64,000 nucleotides of DNA from Caenimonas koreensis DSM 17982 (GCF_009646335.1 NZ_WJBU01000002.1:1-64000), one strand, 5' to 3'; counted from the stretch's first letter, positions 9,234 to 19,801 are shown. Numbers and translations are program-made. Notes: generated by a model not told the origin, from the sequence alone.

Positions 9234-11168
9234 ATGAATCTGAAGACGACTTGGCACAAACTGACTGCAGGCGCTGCTACGGGCAGCTGTGCAGTGCTCT
9301 TTTCACTGGCGGTGATACCAGCGGCGATCGCGCAGTCGACGGCGCCTGTGCAGCCGGTGGGTGCCCAGGCGGCGAGTGCCTCGGAGGCAACGCCCCTCAC
9401 GCTCAAGGAGGCTGCCCAGCTGGCAGTGCTGAAGAATCCTGAAGTGATGGCACGCTGGCACGCCATCCGCGCCGCCGAGTTCGAGCGCGACGCGGGCCGC
9501 GGCGGTTTCTTCCCGAAGGTGGACCTCAATGCCTCTGCCGGATCGCAGCGCCGCAACAACTTTGGCCAGTACAGCAGCCGCTGGGGCCAGCTGTCGCTCA
9601 CGCAGTTGCTGTATGACGGCTTCACCCGCCAGGAAGTCTCGCGGCTGGACCACAACGTGCAGGCGCGCCTGTTCGAATTCTTCGACATCTCCGAGTCGAC
9701 TGCGCTCGAAGCAGCGCGTGCGTACTACGACGTGCTGCGCTATCGCAACCTCGTGAAGCTCGCTGAAGACAACTTTGTGGAACACCGCGCCGTCTTCGCG
9801 CAGACCGATCGCCGCGTGCAGGCCAAAGTCGCGCGCGCGGTGGACCTGGAGCAGATCTCCGGGCGCCTGGCACTGGCCGAGGCCAACCTGCTGATCGAAA
9901 CTGCCAACCTGCACGACACCACAGCGCGCTTCCAGCGCATCGTGGGCCGCGTGCCTTCCGAGTTGATGCCCGTGCCGCCGCAGTTGTCGGCGCAGCTGCC
10001 TGCTGACCCGACGGCCGCCGTCGACGGCGCACGCACGCGCCACCCGGCGCTGCTGGCCTCCATCGAGAACATGCGCGCTGCCAATGCCGCGCTCGCGTCG
10101 CGCTCGGGCGCCTACCAGCCGCGATTTGACTTCCGCCTGCGCCGCGACCAGGGCGTCAACCAGGACGGCCCGGTTGGCAGCGTGAACACGACCACGGCCG
10201 AAGTCCTGCTGACCTGGAACCTCTTCAATGGCGGCAGCGACCGTGCGCGCGAGCGCGAATTCGCGGAGCACGTGAACATCGCCAAGGACATCCGCGACAA
10301 GACCTGCCGCGACCTTCGCCAGACGCTGCTGATCGCGTTCAACGACGTGAACAAGCTGCGCGAGCAGATCGGCTACCTGGAGACGCACGAGGCGTCCGTG
10401 GCCAAGGCGCTGGGCGCGTATCGCCAGCAGTTCGACATCGGCCAGCGTTCGCTGCTCGACCTGCTCGACACCGAGAACGAGTTGTTCCAGGCCCGCCGCG
10501 CTGTCGTGAATGCGCGCCAGGACCAGAACATCGCCTATGCACGCGCACAGCAAGCTGTCGGCACGCTGCTGCGCGCGCTCGACCTGTCGAGCATGACGAC
10601 CGGCCATGACGAAGACATGGCGCAGTGGCGCATGGAAGGCGACGCCGCGCAGCAATGCCCGGCCGAAGCCGTGACGGTGTACACCGTCGACAAGCAGGCG
10701 CTCACCACCCGTGCGCTGGCCCAGACACGCCCGGTGCTCAATGCGCCGTCCACCATCTCTGCCAGCCCATCGCCGAACGTGCAGCTGGTTCCTGCACCCC
10801 TGGCGCACGCGGGTCTTGCCAAGGAAGTGCGTGATGCAATCGAAGCCTGGCGCGCCGCATGGGGACGCAAGGACATCGACGCCTACCTCAATGCTTACGC
10901 GCCCGACTTCAAGCCCGCAGGCGACCTGACGCAAAAGGCGTGGAAGGCCAAGCGCCGCGCCATCATCGGCCGTGCCGATGGCGTCGCGATCGAGCTGTCT
11001 GATGTGTCCGTGATTGCCGACGGCCCTGACCGCGCAACGGCGACCTTCACGCAGACGTATCGCTCGTCCAGCTACCAGGACCGCACGCGCAAAGTCATGG
11101 TGTGGACGCGCTCCAAGGGCGGCTGGCTGATCCAGTCGGAGATTGCCGAGCCGGCCGCAGCAAAATAG
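9234..11168 (+). CDS. TolC/LapE-family outer-membrane channel with C-terminal NTF2-like domain
   Basis: This is the outer-membrane component of a type I secretion system. The ATG at 9234 is chosen because AAGAGG lies 7 bases upstream; a TTG at 9228 is the alternative. Residues 1-33 form a signal peptide ending near AIAQS. Residues ~50-440 have the two coiled-coil TolC repeats (TLKEAAQLAV start, LYDGF, TWNLFNGGSDRARERE). The last ~110 residues (from about KEVRDAIEAWRAAW) look like an NTF2/SnoaL-like domain of the kind found at the end of some L,D-transpeptidases. At 644 residues it is longer than the usual ~450 for the family. It lies 75 bp after the adhesin gene and most likely exports it. 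Terminator-like DNA follows. Confidence 0.88.
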   Translation: MNLKTTWHKLTAGAATGSCAVLFSLAVIPAAIAQSTAPVQPVGAQAASASEATPLTLKEAAQLAVLKNPEVMARWHAIRAAEFERDAGRGGFFPKVDLNASAGSQRRNNFGQYSSRWGQLSLTQLLYDGFTRQEVSRLDHNVQARLFEFFDISESTALEAARAYYDVLRYRNLVKLAEDNFVEHRAVFAQTDRRVQAKVARAVDLEQISGRLALAEANLLIETANLHDTTARFQRIVGRVPSELMPVPPQLSAQLPADPTAAVDGARTRHPALLASIENMRAANAALASRSGAYQPRFDFRLRRDQGVNQDGPVGSVNTTTAEVLLTWNLFNGGSDRAREREFAEHVNIAKDIRDKTCRDLRQTLLIAFNDVNKLREQIGYLETHEASVAKALGAYRQQFDIGQRSLLDLLDTENELFQARRAVVNARQDQNIAYARAQQAVGTLLRALDLSSMTTGHDEDMAQWRMEGDAAQQCPAEAVTVYTVDKQALTTRALAQTRPVLNAPSTISASPSPNVQLVPAPLAHAGLAKEVRDAIEAWRAAWGRKDIDAYLNAYAPDFKPAGDLTQKAWKAKRRAIIGRADGVAIELSDVSVIADGPDRATATFTQTYRSSSYQDRTRKVMVWTRSKGGWLIQSEIAEPAAAK

Positions 11169-11190
11169 CGGTCAGGCCAACAACGTGGAA

Positions 11191-11223
11191 CCCTCCGCGG
11201 CGTCGCCCCGGAGGGTTTTTTCT
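11191..11223 (+). terminator. Rho-independent terminator after the TolC-like gene
   Basis: The inverted repeat CCCTCCG/CGGAGGG with an 11-base loop is followed by six T. It ends only 3-4 bases before the ATG of the following glycosyltransferase, so that gene probably depends on readthrough or on a promoter inside the hairpin region. Confidence 0.85.
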
Positions 11224-11226
11224 TTC

Positions 11227-12462
11227 ATGCGTTTTCTCTTCGTCCACCAGAACTTTCCAGGCCAGTTCAAACACGTCGCTGCCGCGCTTGCGGCGCGCGG
11301 CCATGAGGTGCACGCGCTGGGCGTGAACAAGCCGGCAGAGCCGGTGCCCGGCGTGCGGCACGCGTTGTATCGCGAGCCGGCGGTGCCGCCCATGGACGTG
11401 ACCACGCCCATGGCGGCAGCCATGGCTGAGCTCTATTCCAAGGTGGCGCGTGGCGAGGCGGCGGCGCGCGCCATGCTGGCCGTGCAGAAGTCAGGTTTCG
11501 AGCCGGATGTCGTCGTCATCCACCCTGGCTGGGGTGAGGCGATGTTCGCCAAGGACATCTTCCCGCACGCGCGCTTGATCACGCATGCCGAGTACTTCTA
11601 CGGCGGCAAAGACGGCGACATCGCGTTCGACCCGGAATTCAGCAAGCCATCCATTGGCGGCATGCAGCGCGTGCGCATCAAAAATACCCACCTGCTCCAT
11701 GCGCTGAACGCATGCGATGCAGCGCTGACACCCACGCAATACCAGAAGGCGCAGCACCCCGGCTGGGCACTCGACAAGATCCGCGTGATCCACGAAGGCA
11801 TCGACACCCGGCGCTTCAAGCCCGATGCAAATGCGAGCGTGCAGCTGAAGTCGGCAGGCCTCACGCTGCGGCCCGGCGACGAGATCATCACCTTCGCCGT
11901 GCGGCAACTCGAGCCGTACCGCGGCTATCACATCTTCATGCGCGCACTGCCGCTGCTGCAGAAGCTGCGGCCCAACGCGCGCGTGATCATCGTGGGCGGC
12001 GACGGCAACAGCTACGGCGCTGCGCCGCCCGCGGGCAAGACATGGAAAGACATCTTCCTGTCGGAAGTGGCGGCCCAGCTCGACATGAGCCGCATCCACT
12101 TTGTGGGCCGGGTGCCCCATGCCGTGCTGACGCAGCTCATGCAGGTGTCGGCCGTGCACGTGTACCTGACGTACCCGTTCGTGCTGTCGTGGTCGATGCT
12201 CGAAGCCATGAGCATTGGCTGCCTGATCGTCGCGTCCGACACGGCGCCGGTGCGCGAGGTGATCGAGCACGGCCGCAACGGCCTGCTCACGGACTTCTTC
12301 GACGTGGAAAAACTCGCGCACGCCACGGCCGATGCGCTGGCCCGGCGCGAGGAACTGGCGCCGCTGCGCGCGGCTGCGCGCGAGACGATCGTCAAGGGCT
12401 ACGACCTGCACGATTACTGCCTGCCCGCCACGCTCGCGCTCATGGAAGAGGGGTGGGCCTGA
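11227..12462 (+). CDS. Glycosyltransferase family 4 (GT-B fold)
   Basis: The predicted 411-residue cytoplasmic enzyme transfers a sugar from an activated donor to an unknown acceptor. The start MRFLFVHQNFPGQF at 11227 matches the classic N-terminal beta strand of GT4 proteins; the reading frame extends upstream but only into the terminator. The C-terminal donor-binding half is recognisable from SWSMLEAMSIGCLIVASDTAPVREVIEHGRNG. There is no signal peptide or membrane segment. Its position after the adhesin/TolC pair could mean modification of surface polymer or adhesin, but that is inference from proximity only. Confidence 0.85.
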   Translation: MRFLFVHQNFPGQFKHVAAALAARGHEVHALGVNKPAEPVPGVRHALYREPAVPPMDVTTPMAAAMAELYSKVARGEAAARAMLAVQKSGFEPDVVVIHPGWGEAMFAKDIFPHARLITHAEYFYGGKDGDIAFDPEFSKPSIGGMQRVRIKNTHLLHALNACDAALTPTQYQKAQHPGWALDKIRVIHEGIDTRRFKPDANASVQLKSAGLTLRPGDEIITFAVRQLEPYRGYHIFMRALPLLQKLRPNARVIIVGGDGNSYGAAPPAGKTWKDIFLSEVAAQLDMSRIHFVGRVPHAVLTQLMQVSAVHVYLTYPFVLSWSMLEAMSIGCLIVASDTAPVREVIEHGRNGLLTDFFDVEKLAHATADALARREELAPLRAAARETIVKGYDLHDYCLPATLALMEEGWA

Positions 12463-12467
12463 GCGAA

Positions 12468-12497
12468 TTACAGGAGCTGGATACGTCCTGCTATAAT
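12468..12497 (+). promoter_or_regulatory. Promoter of tRNA-Arg
   Basis: A perfect -10 hexamer TATAAT (12492-12497) lies 10 bases before the mature tRNA. The best -35 candidate, TTACAG at 12468, is weak. It is located immediately after the glycosyltransferase stop. Confidence 0.6.
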
Positions 12498-12507
12498 TTC
12501 AGGCTTA

Positions 12508-12584
12508 GCGGCTGTAGCTCAGTTGGATAGAGTACTTGGCTACGAACCAAGGGGTCGTGGGTTCAATTCCTGCCAGCCGCACCA
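12508..12584 (+). tRNA. tRNA-Arg (anticodon ACG)
   Basis: The full cloverleaf is visible: acceptor stem GCGGCTG/CAGCCGC, D-loop AGTTGGATAGA, anticodon stem CTTGG/CCAAG with anticodon ACG at 12542-12544, T-arm GTGGGTTCAATTCCTGC, and an encoded 3' CCA. ACG (A34 becomes inosine) is the usual bacterial Arg isoacceptor for CGU/CGC/CGA. Confidence 0.97.
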
Positions 12585-12601
12585 GACAAGGTAATCAGAT
12601 C

Positions 12602-12637
12602 AAGGACTTAGCGAGAGATCGCTAGGTCCTTTTTCTT
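12602..12637 (+). terminator. Rho-independent terminator after tRNA-Arg
   Basis: A long stem (AAGGAC then TAGCGA, loop GAGA, TCGCTA, GTCCTT, with one T-G pair between the blocks) is followed by a T-rich run. It sits 18 bases after the tRNA. Confidence 0.88.
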
Positions 12638-12785
12638 TGCCCGCGCGCTGGCCGCAACTGGTTGCGGCACCTCCAAAAGCCCCGTCTTTGCACCCTTATT
12701 CAGCAGCTCGCCTGCTGCGGTCGCGTCATACGCTTGGGAACACTGGAACCCAGCATGGCTCGTCACGACCGCACAAGGAAGCCGC

Positions 12786-13145
12786 ATGAATGAATCGATG
12801 AGCGTCGCTGGCACCGCTGCCATGCTGCAACTGCTCGGCATGCTGCCGCCTGCGTCGCGGCGCGAGATGGTGCGTATGTACCGCGCCATGCTCATTGCGC
12901 GCCCCGACGAGATCGCTGATGCACTGGCGCGCAACGACGATCCGTGCGCCATTGCGCTGGCTCACCAGGTCGCAGGCTCGGCGGGCATGATGCAGGATTC
13001 GTTGCTCTCGGCGCAGGTGCGCTCGATGGAGCACGCGCTGTGCGAAGGCCGCCGCGCCGATGCGCTTGTGCAATGGGCGCTCGTGCTTGGCAGCGTTGCC
13101 GCAACGCGCGCGGCGCTCGACGAGGCCTTTCCCGACTCACCCTGA
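12786..13145 (+). CDS. Hpt-domain phosphotransfer protein
   Basis: This 119-residue all-helical protein carries an Hpt-like motif, AHQVAGSAGMMQD, around residue 60 (family consensus HxLKGSA). The predicted role is to relay phosphate between a hybrid histidine kinase and a response regulator; the phosphorylated residue would be the His of AHQ. The ATG at 12786 is preceded by AAGGAAG. It stands alone, next to remnants of two response-regulator genes, so it may be the survivor of a larger two-component cluster. The partner kinase cannot be identified here. Confidence 0.7.
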   Translation: MNESMSVAGTAAMLQLLGMLPPASRREMVRMYRAMLIARPDEIADALARNDDPCAIALAHQVAGSAGMMQDSLLSAQVRSMEHALCEGRRADALVQWALVLGSVAATRAALDEAFPDSP

Positions 13146-13161
13146 AAAAGTCAGCCGTGCC

Positions 13162-13215
13162 CGCATCGAGCGCGCGCACTGGCATGCGCGCATCGAGCGT
13201 GCGCACTGGCATGCC
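13162..13215 (+). repeat. Two tandem 27-bp repeats
   Basis: Two adjacent 27-bp copies beginning CGCATCGAGCG differ at two positions. They lie between the Hpt stop and the end of the truncated LuxR-type remnant. No function can be read from them. Confidence 0.85.
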
Positions 13216-13216
13216 C

Positions 13217-13435
13217 TCACTTCGAGGGTGGCAACAGGTGATGCCGGCGCGCGTAGTGCGCCAGTTCGGCCGCGCTCGACATGCGCATCTTCTCCATCAG
13301 CCGCGCGCGGTACACGCCCACCGTCCGCTCGGGCAAGTCCAGCTGCGCCGCAATGTCAGGCAAGCGCCGCCCTGAGGCGATCAGCCCCAGCAGCACCTGC
13401 TCGCGCGCCGACAGGCGCTGGTGCGGCAGCAGCTC
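13217..13435 (-). pseudogene. 3' remnant of a NarL/LuxR-type response regulator
   Basis: The minus strand encodes a complete LuxR-type helix-turn-helix: LSAREQVLLGLIASGRRLP, IAAQLDLPERTVGVYRARL, then MSSAAELAHYARR and a stop at 13217-13219. Upstream, the frame continues without any usable start codon until it meets the stop of the TerC gene, and the receiver domain is absent. From about 13436 the DNA instead makes sense on the opposite strand as another regulator's end. The gene is therefore 5'-truncated and presumably inactive. Confidence 0.75.
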
Positions 13436-13543
13436 CTGCGCAGCCTGCGCGGGCTGGCGTTCGACGGCGCCCGCGGCTGGAAGCTGTTTCCGGTGTACGG
13501 CTACGGCTACCGGCTCGACCGGGTGCCGCAGGTGCCGGCATGA
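13436..13543 (+). pseudogene. 3' remnant of an OmpR-type (winged-helix) response regulator
   Basis: About 35 codons on the plus strand read LRSLRGLAFDGARGWKLF followed by PVYGYGYRLDRV and a TGA at 13541. The VYGxGYRL strand-turn-strand is the hallmark of the OmpR/PhoB wing near the C-terminus. Nothing upstream in frame encodes the rest of the winged helix or a receiver domain, because that DNA belongs to the LuxR-type remnant. It is read as the end of a second truncated regulator. Its shortness limits confidence. Confidence 0.55.
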
Positions 13544-13546
13544 AAC

Positions 13547-14512
13547 TCACCGCGCCGGCCGCGTCTTCCACAGCGACACGATCACGCCGCCGGCAATCAG
13601 GCTGCCCGTCACGCCCAGGCTCACCACCGCAGGGATCTTGCCGATGATGTTGACCAGGAAAATCTTGCTGCCGATGAATATCAGCACGAGTGCCAGCGCG
13701 TACTTCAGGTAGGCAAAGCGATGGACCATCGCAGCCAGCGCGAAGTAGAGCGCGCGCAGGCCCAGGATCGCGAAGATGTTGCTCGTGTAGACGATGAAGG
13801 TGTCGTCCGTGATCGCCAGGATCGCGGGCACCGAGTCGACCGCGAAGATCAGGTCGGCGAATTCCACCATGCACAGTGCGAGGAAGAGCGGCGTCGCCCA
13901 GGTCACGGCATTGCCGTTGGCCGGATGCGGCTGCCGCACGAAGAAGGCATTTCCGTGCAGCTGCGGCGTCACGCGCATGACCTTGCGCAGCCACTTCAGC
14001 ACAACGTTCTTCTCCAGGTCCGTCTGGTGGTCGGCCATCCAGAGCATCTTGATGCCGGTGAGGACCAGGAACGCCCCGAAGAGGTAGAGCACCCACGAGA
14101 ACTGGCTGATGAGTGCGGAGCCCAGGCCGATCATGATGGCGCGCAGGACGATCACGCCCAGGATGCCCCAGAACAGCACGCGATGCTGGTACTGCCTCGG
14201 GGTCGAGAAGAACGTGAAGATCATCGCGATGACGAACACGTTGTCCATCGAAAGCGATTTTTCGATCACGTACCCGGTGAAGTACTCGATGCTGCGCTCG
14301 GCGCCGATCTGCCACCACAGCCACACACCGAACAGCACGGCCACGGCGATGTAGCCGGCAGACAGCACCAGGCTCTCCTTGACGTCGATCTCGCGGTCGT
14401 CCCTGTGCAGCACGCCCAGGTCGAACGCGAGAAGTGTCACGACGATGATGATGAAGGCCAGCCAGAGCCACACGGCCTGGCCGAGAAAGTCGGCCTGCAG
14501 AAATTCGGTCAC
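13547..14512 (-). CDS. TerC/Alx-family integral membrane protein
   Basis: The 321-residue protein has about nine hydrophobic segments and the conserved acidic membrane motifs of the family: FDLGVLHR near residue 30, SLSMDNVFVI near 85, and FADLIFAVDSVPAI near 205. Family members (TerC, Alx) are linked to tellurite resistance, manganese handling and alkaline-pH response. It lies 31 bp downstream of an HPF-like gene on the same strand, so the two probably form an operon, and a NhaR-type regulator is divergent from them. That points to pH or cation stress, by inference. Confidence 0.88.
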   Translation of the reverse strand: MTEFLQADFLGQAVWLWLAFIIIVVTLLAFDLGVLHRDDREIDVKESLVLSAGYIAVAVLFGVWLWWQIGAERSIEYFTGYVIEKSLSMDNVFVIAMIFTFFSTPRQYQHRVLFWGILGVIVLRAIMIGLGSALISQFSWVLYLFGAFLVLTGIKMLWMADHQTDLEKNVVLKWLRKVMRVTPQLHGNAFFVRQPHPANGNAVTWATPLFLALCMVEFADLIFAVDSVPAILAITDDTFIVYTSNIFAILGLRALYFALAAMVHRFAYLKYALALVLIFIGSKIFLVNIIGKIPAVVSLGVTGSLIAGGVIVSLWKTRPAR

Positions 14513-14543
14513 ATCAGATCCAGGTTCAGGAGGTGGTCTTCAG

Positions 14544-14879
14544 TCAGTGCGTTTGCCGCCGGGGCAGCCGCAGGGTTTGCCGCTTGGGCAGCTGCAGCGC
14601 GACCCAGCGGGCTGCTGCCTGCCAGGCGCGCCGGACGGCCCGGCGAAGCGCCGAGCCCAGGCGGCGCTGGCGCTCTTCGACGTATTCGACGTGCCCGTCG
14701 GTCATGTGGACTTCGATCACGCAGTTTCGCGCTGCGTGGCGTTTGCCTGCCAGGGCCGAGACGCGAACCACGACGCGGGCGATGCGATGGCCGACGTCGC
14801 GCAAGGCATTGCGAACGGTGGTGCTCATCTCGCGTGCCTGGGTGGGTGTCAGGTCGCCGGCACGGATGTCGATGTTCAT
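14544..14879 (-). CDS. Small HPF/RaiA-like ribosome-associated protein
   Basis: The 111-residue basic protein starts MNIDIRAGDLTPTQARE and has the alternating beta-alpha-beta pattern of the S30AE (hibernation factor) fold: IARVVVRVSAL, CVIEVHMTDGHVEYVEE. The C-terminal third is strongly basic and lacks the long dimerisation tail of long HPF. The start at 14879 is chosen because homology begins there; the open frame extends upstream into the regulator. It would bind ribosomes under stress if the assignment is right. It is cotranscribed with the terC-like gene. Confidence 0.6.
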   Translation of the reverse strand: MNIDIRAGDLTPTQAREMSTTVRNALRDVGHRIARVVVRVSALAGKRHAARNCVIEVHMTDGHVEYVEERQRRLGSALRRAVRRAWQAAARWVALQLPKRQTLRLPRRQTH

Positions 14880-14993
14880 GATGGTCCTTCGTTCCTCGGG
14901 TTGTGGAGCCCTCACTTTACGAAGCCGCGTAGTTTCTGAATATTCGAAAAAAAGCGAGAATCGTTCGGGAAAAACGGATGATTGGATGGCCCG

Positions 14994-15914
14994 ATGAACT
15001 ACAAGCACCTGCATTACTTCTGGACGGTAGTCCGCGCAGGCGGTGTCCTGCGCGCGAGCGAGCAGCTGCACCTGTCGGCGCAGACCCTCAGCGGGCAGAT
15101 CAACCTGCTGGAGGAGCGGCTGGGCACGCCGCTGCTGCGCAAGGTCGGGCGCGGCGTGGAGCCCACGCAGGCCGGGCAGATGGTCATGCAGTACGCCGAC
15201 GAGATCTTCACGCTCGGCCAGGAGATGGAAGACGCGCTGCGCGGCGGGCGCGCCGCGCCACGCGCGCCGCTGCTCAAAGTCGGGTTTGTGGATTCAGTGT
15301 CCAAGGGCATCGCGTACCACGTGCTGGAGCCTGCGCTGCGCCTGAACCCCGCGCCGCGTCTTCACTGCCCGGAAGGGACGCTGCCGGCCTTGATGGCGCA
15401 ACTGGCATTGCGCCGCGTTGACCTGGTGGTGTCGGATGTGCCGCTGCCCGGCAACCTGGGCGTCAAGGCGTTCACGCACCTGCTCGGGCGAAGCGGTATT
15501 GCGTTCTTTGCGTCCGAAAAACTGCTTGCGTCCTGCTCGATGAATTTGCGCCAGGCACGCGCGAAGTTTCCCCAGAGCCTCAATGCCATGCCGATGCTCT
15601 TGCCGGGCACCGACTCGGCGTTGCGCCCGCGTGTCGATGGGTGGTTGCGCCGGCATGGGCTGGCACCGCAAATCGCGGGCGAGTTTGAAGACTCTGCGCT
15701 GATGAAGGCCTTTGGACGCGAGGGCCTGGGCGTGTTCCCGGCACCTGCTGTGCTTGCCAGGGAAATATCGAGGCAGCTGGAAGTGGAACGGCTGGGTGCG
15801 CCAGACGATTTGGTCGAGGAGTTCTACGCCATCTCGATCGAGCGCAAGATCACGCACCCTGGCGTGGCGGCCATCACGCAGACGGCACGAAGCGAGCTGT
15901 TCGCGCAAAGATGA
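14994..15914 (+). CDS. LysR-family regulator, NhaR-like
   Basis: The 306-residue regulator has an N-terminal winged helix (MNYKHLHYFWTVVRAGGVLR, LSAQTLSGQINLLEERLGTPL) and a substrate-binding C-terminal domain. The MNYKHLHYFW opening is typical of the NhaR branch, which activates sodium/proton antiporter genes in response to sodium and pH. No nhaA is nearby. Instead the divergent neighbours, 114 bp away, are the HPF-like and terC-like genes, which are the likely targets. The intergenic DNA has an AT-rich tract at about 14935-14985. The ATG at 14994 is preferred to one at 14982 because it begins the conserved domain. Confidence 0.85.
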   Translation: MNYKHLHYFWTVVRAGGVLRASEQLHLSAQTLSGQINLLEERLGTPLLRKVGRGVEPTQAGQMVMQYADEIFTLGQEMEDALRGGRAAPRAPLLKVGFVDSVSKGIAYHVLEPALRLNPAPRLHCPEGTLPALMAQLALRRVDLVVSDVPLPGNLGVKAFTHLLGRSGIAFFASEKLLASCSMNLRQARAKFPQSLNAMPMLLPGTDSALRPRVDGWLRRHGLAPQIAGEFEDSALMKAFGREGLGVFPAPAVLAREISRQLEVERLGAPDDLVEEFYAISIERKITHPGVAAITQTARSELFAQR

Positions 15915-15962
15915 GCCGGCGTCCCACAGCAAAAAATGCACCGGCGCACGTATGCTTGCCCC

Positions 15963-16523
15963 ATGAGCAAGGCTTTCACCCGCGAGACTGATACGGCCGA
16001 TGACGACGACGACCTGGACGGCGCGCCCGCGCTGCCCGCTGGCACACGCAACTACATCACGCCCGGCGGCTACGCGCGCCTGCGCGCGGAACTGCTCACC
16101 CTGATTGACGACGACCGCCCCAAGGTGGTCGAGGCTGTTCACTGGGCCGCCAAGAACGGCGATCGCTCGGAGAACGGCGACTACATCTACGGCAAGAAGC
16201 GCCTGCGCGAGATCGACAAGCGGATTCGCTTTCTCACCAAGCGGCTGGAGATCGCGGAGATCGCCGACCCATCGGTGCACCACGGGCAAGACCAGGTGTT
16301 CTTCGGCGCGACCGTGACGTACGCGGATGAGGCGGGCCTGGAGCGCACCGTCACCATCCTGGGCATTGATGAAGCTGACACGCTGAGCGGCCAGGTGAGC
16401 TGGATTTCCCCGATCGCTCGCGCGTTGCTCAAGTCACGCGAGGGGGATGTCGTCAAGCTTGTCACGCCGGCGGGCGCGCAGGAGATCGAGGTGCTGAAGG
16501 TGGCTTACGGGATTGAGCGTTGA
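15963..16523 (+). CDS. greB: Transcription elongation factor GreB
   Basis: GreB rescues backtracked RNA polymerase by stimulating transcript cleavage. The 186-residue protein has an extra acidic N-terminal segment (TADDDDDLDGAP), then the Gre signature ITPGGYARLRAELLTL, the coiled coil with GDRSENGDYIYGKKRLREID (the tip acidic residues lie in this coil), and a C-terminal FKBP-like domain (VFFGATVTYADE, ISPIARALLKSREGD). GreB rather than GreA is inferred from YGKKRLREIDKRIRFL and the basic patch. It is convergent with spoT, with a repeat-rich hairpin between them. Confidence 0.93.
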   Translation: MSKAFTRETDTADDDDDLDGAPALPAGTRNYITPGGYARLRAELLTLIDDDRPKVVEAVHWAAKNGDRSENGDYIYGKKRLREIDKRIRFLTKRLEIAEIADPSVHHGQDQVFFGATVTYADEAGLERTVTILGIDEADTLSGQVSWISPIARALLKSREGDVVKLVTPAGAQEIEVLKVAYGIER

Positions 16524-16580
16524 GCGTTGGGCGTTGAGCGAACATCCCTCGCCGAACGCCGAACGCCGAACGCCGAACGC

Positions 16581-16585
<5 letters not shown>
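16513..16585. repeat. Heptamer repeats forming a hairpin between convergent greB and spoT
   Basis: Four copies of TTGAGCG (one is TTGGGCG) are followed, after a short gap, by four copies of CGAACGC. The two blocks are largely complementary: 16519-16533 can pair with 16571-16585 with one mismatch. The repeats include the last codons of greB and reach the spoT stop, so they may serve as a bidirectional terminator, although there is no T-tract. Confidence 0.7.
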
Positions 16586-18845
<2,260 letters not shown>

Positions 18846-18888
18846 GCCTCAAATGTAGCGTGTGGGATCGCCGTGCGCGCTGCCCAAT

Positions 18889-18915
18889 AAAAAAGCACCG
18901 CGGCGCGGTGCTTTT
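18889..18915 (-). terminator. Rho-independent terminator after rpoZ
   Basis: A perfect 11-bp stem, AAAAGCACCGC/GCGGTGCTTTT, with a 3-base loop is followed on the minus strand by a run of T. It ends the gmk-rpoZ unit before spoT. Confidence 0.88.
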
Positions 18916-18935
18916 GTCTGGGGTGTCAGGCTTGA

Positions 18936-19139
18936 TCAGCCGGGAACTTTTTTCAGCATTTCAAGGCCCACTTTGCCTTGCGCGATTTCGCGCAGTGCCG
19001 TGACGGCGGGCTTGTTCTTGCTTTCGATCTTGGGCGCGTGGCCCTGGCTCAGCATGCGGGCGCGGTACGTTGCTGCCAGCACGAGCTGGAAGCGATTGGG
19101 GATCTTTTGCAGGCAGTCTTCGACGGTGATGCGGGCCAT
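18936..19139 (-). CDS. rpoZ: RNA polymerase omega subunit
   Basis: The 67-residue protein starts [20 protein letters not shown] and has the conserved helix [10 protein letters not shown], both diagnostic of omega, which helps assemble RNA polymerase and forms part of a ppGpp site. It lies 17 bp after gmk, in the usual gmk-rpoZ order. A strong terminator follows. Confidence 0.97.
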   Translation of the reverse strand: MARITVEDCLQKIPNRFQLVLAATYRARMLSQGHAPKIESKNKPAVTALREIAQGKVGLEMLKKVPG

Positions 19140-19156
19140 GAATAACTCCAGATGCT

Positions 19157-19777
19157 TCAGGTGATGTTGAGGGCTTTGAACGTGTCAGCGCGGGCGCGGC
19201 GCTGGGCCGAGAACTTCAGCCGTTGTGCGTGGACGATCGCTTTGAGATCGAAGAGCGCCCTGTCAAATAACTCGTTGATTATAACGAAGTCGAATTCCTG
19301 CGCCTGCTTCATCTCTTCGGCGGCGTTGGCCAGCCGCAGCTCGATGACCTCGGGCGCGTCCTCGCCGCGGCGCTCCAGGCGCGAGCGAAGCTCTTCCCAG
19401 CTGGGCGGCAGGATGAAGATGAGCACGGAATTCGCGAAGATGCGCTTGATCTGCAGCGCGCCCTGGAAGTCGATTTCCAGGATCACGTCGGAGCCCGTCG
19501 CGATGCGCTCTTCAATGGCCTTCTTCGACGTGCCGTAGCGCTGGCCATGCACATGCGCCCATTCCAGAAAGCCGTCGCCCAGCACCATCTGGTCGAATTC
19601 GGCTGGCGCTACAAAGAAGTATTCGCGTCCGTGCTTTTCCTGGCCGCGCGGCGCGCGCGTGGTGTGCGAAACGGAGGGCTGGACGCGTGCGTCGAGTTCG
19701 AGAAGCGCTTTGACCAAGCTGGACTTGCCTGCGCCGCTGGGCGCTGCTACGACGAAGAGATTGCCGGGGTAGTCCAT
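19157..19777 (-). CDS. gmk: Guanylate kinase
   Basis: Phosphorylates GMP to GDP. The start [20 protein letters not shown] at 19777 is chosen because it gives the standard ~206-residue length and places the P-loop GxxGxGKS near residue 15; the open frame extends upstream into a neighbour's terminator. The GMP-binding region [20 protein letters not shown] is intact. It is transcribed with rpoZ. Confidence 0.95.
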   Translation of the reverse strand: MDYPGNLFVVAAPSGAGKSSLVKALLELDARVQPSVSHTTRAPRGQEKHGREYFFVAPAEFDQMVLGDGFLEWAHVHGQRYGTSKKAIEERIATGSDVILEIDFQGALQIKRIFANSVLIFILPPSWEELRSRLERRGEDAPEVIELRLANAAEEMKQAQEFDFVIINELFDRALFDLKAIVHAQRLKFSAQRRARADTFKALNIT

Positions 19778-19801
19778 GTGGGTGCCGGATTCTATCAACC
19801 C

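Noticed and set aside
12608..12952. Minus-strand frame downstream of tRNA-Arg (ending AGELLNKGAKTGLLEVPQPV then AISR) as a possible integrase or phage remnant
   Set aside because: The tail looks vaguely protein-like, but its stop lies in the tRNA terminator stem, half of the frame overlaps the Hpt gene, and no integrase motif is visible.
13356..14471. A 371-codon minus-strand frame overlapping the TerC gene
   Set aside because: It overlaps the clear TerC reading frame completely and is Arg/Pro/Ala-rich without motifs.
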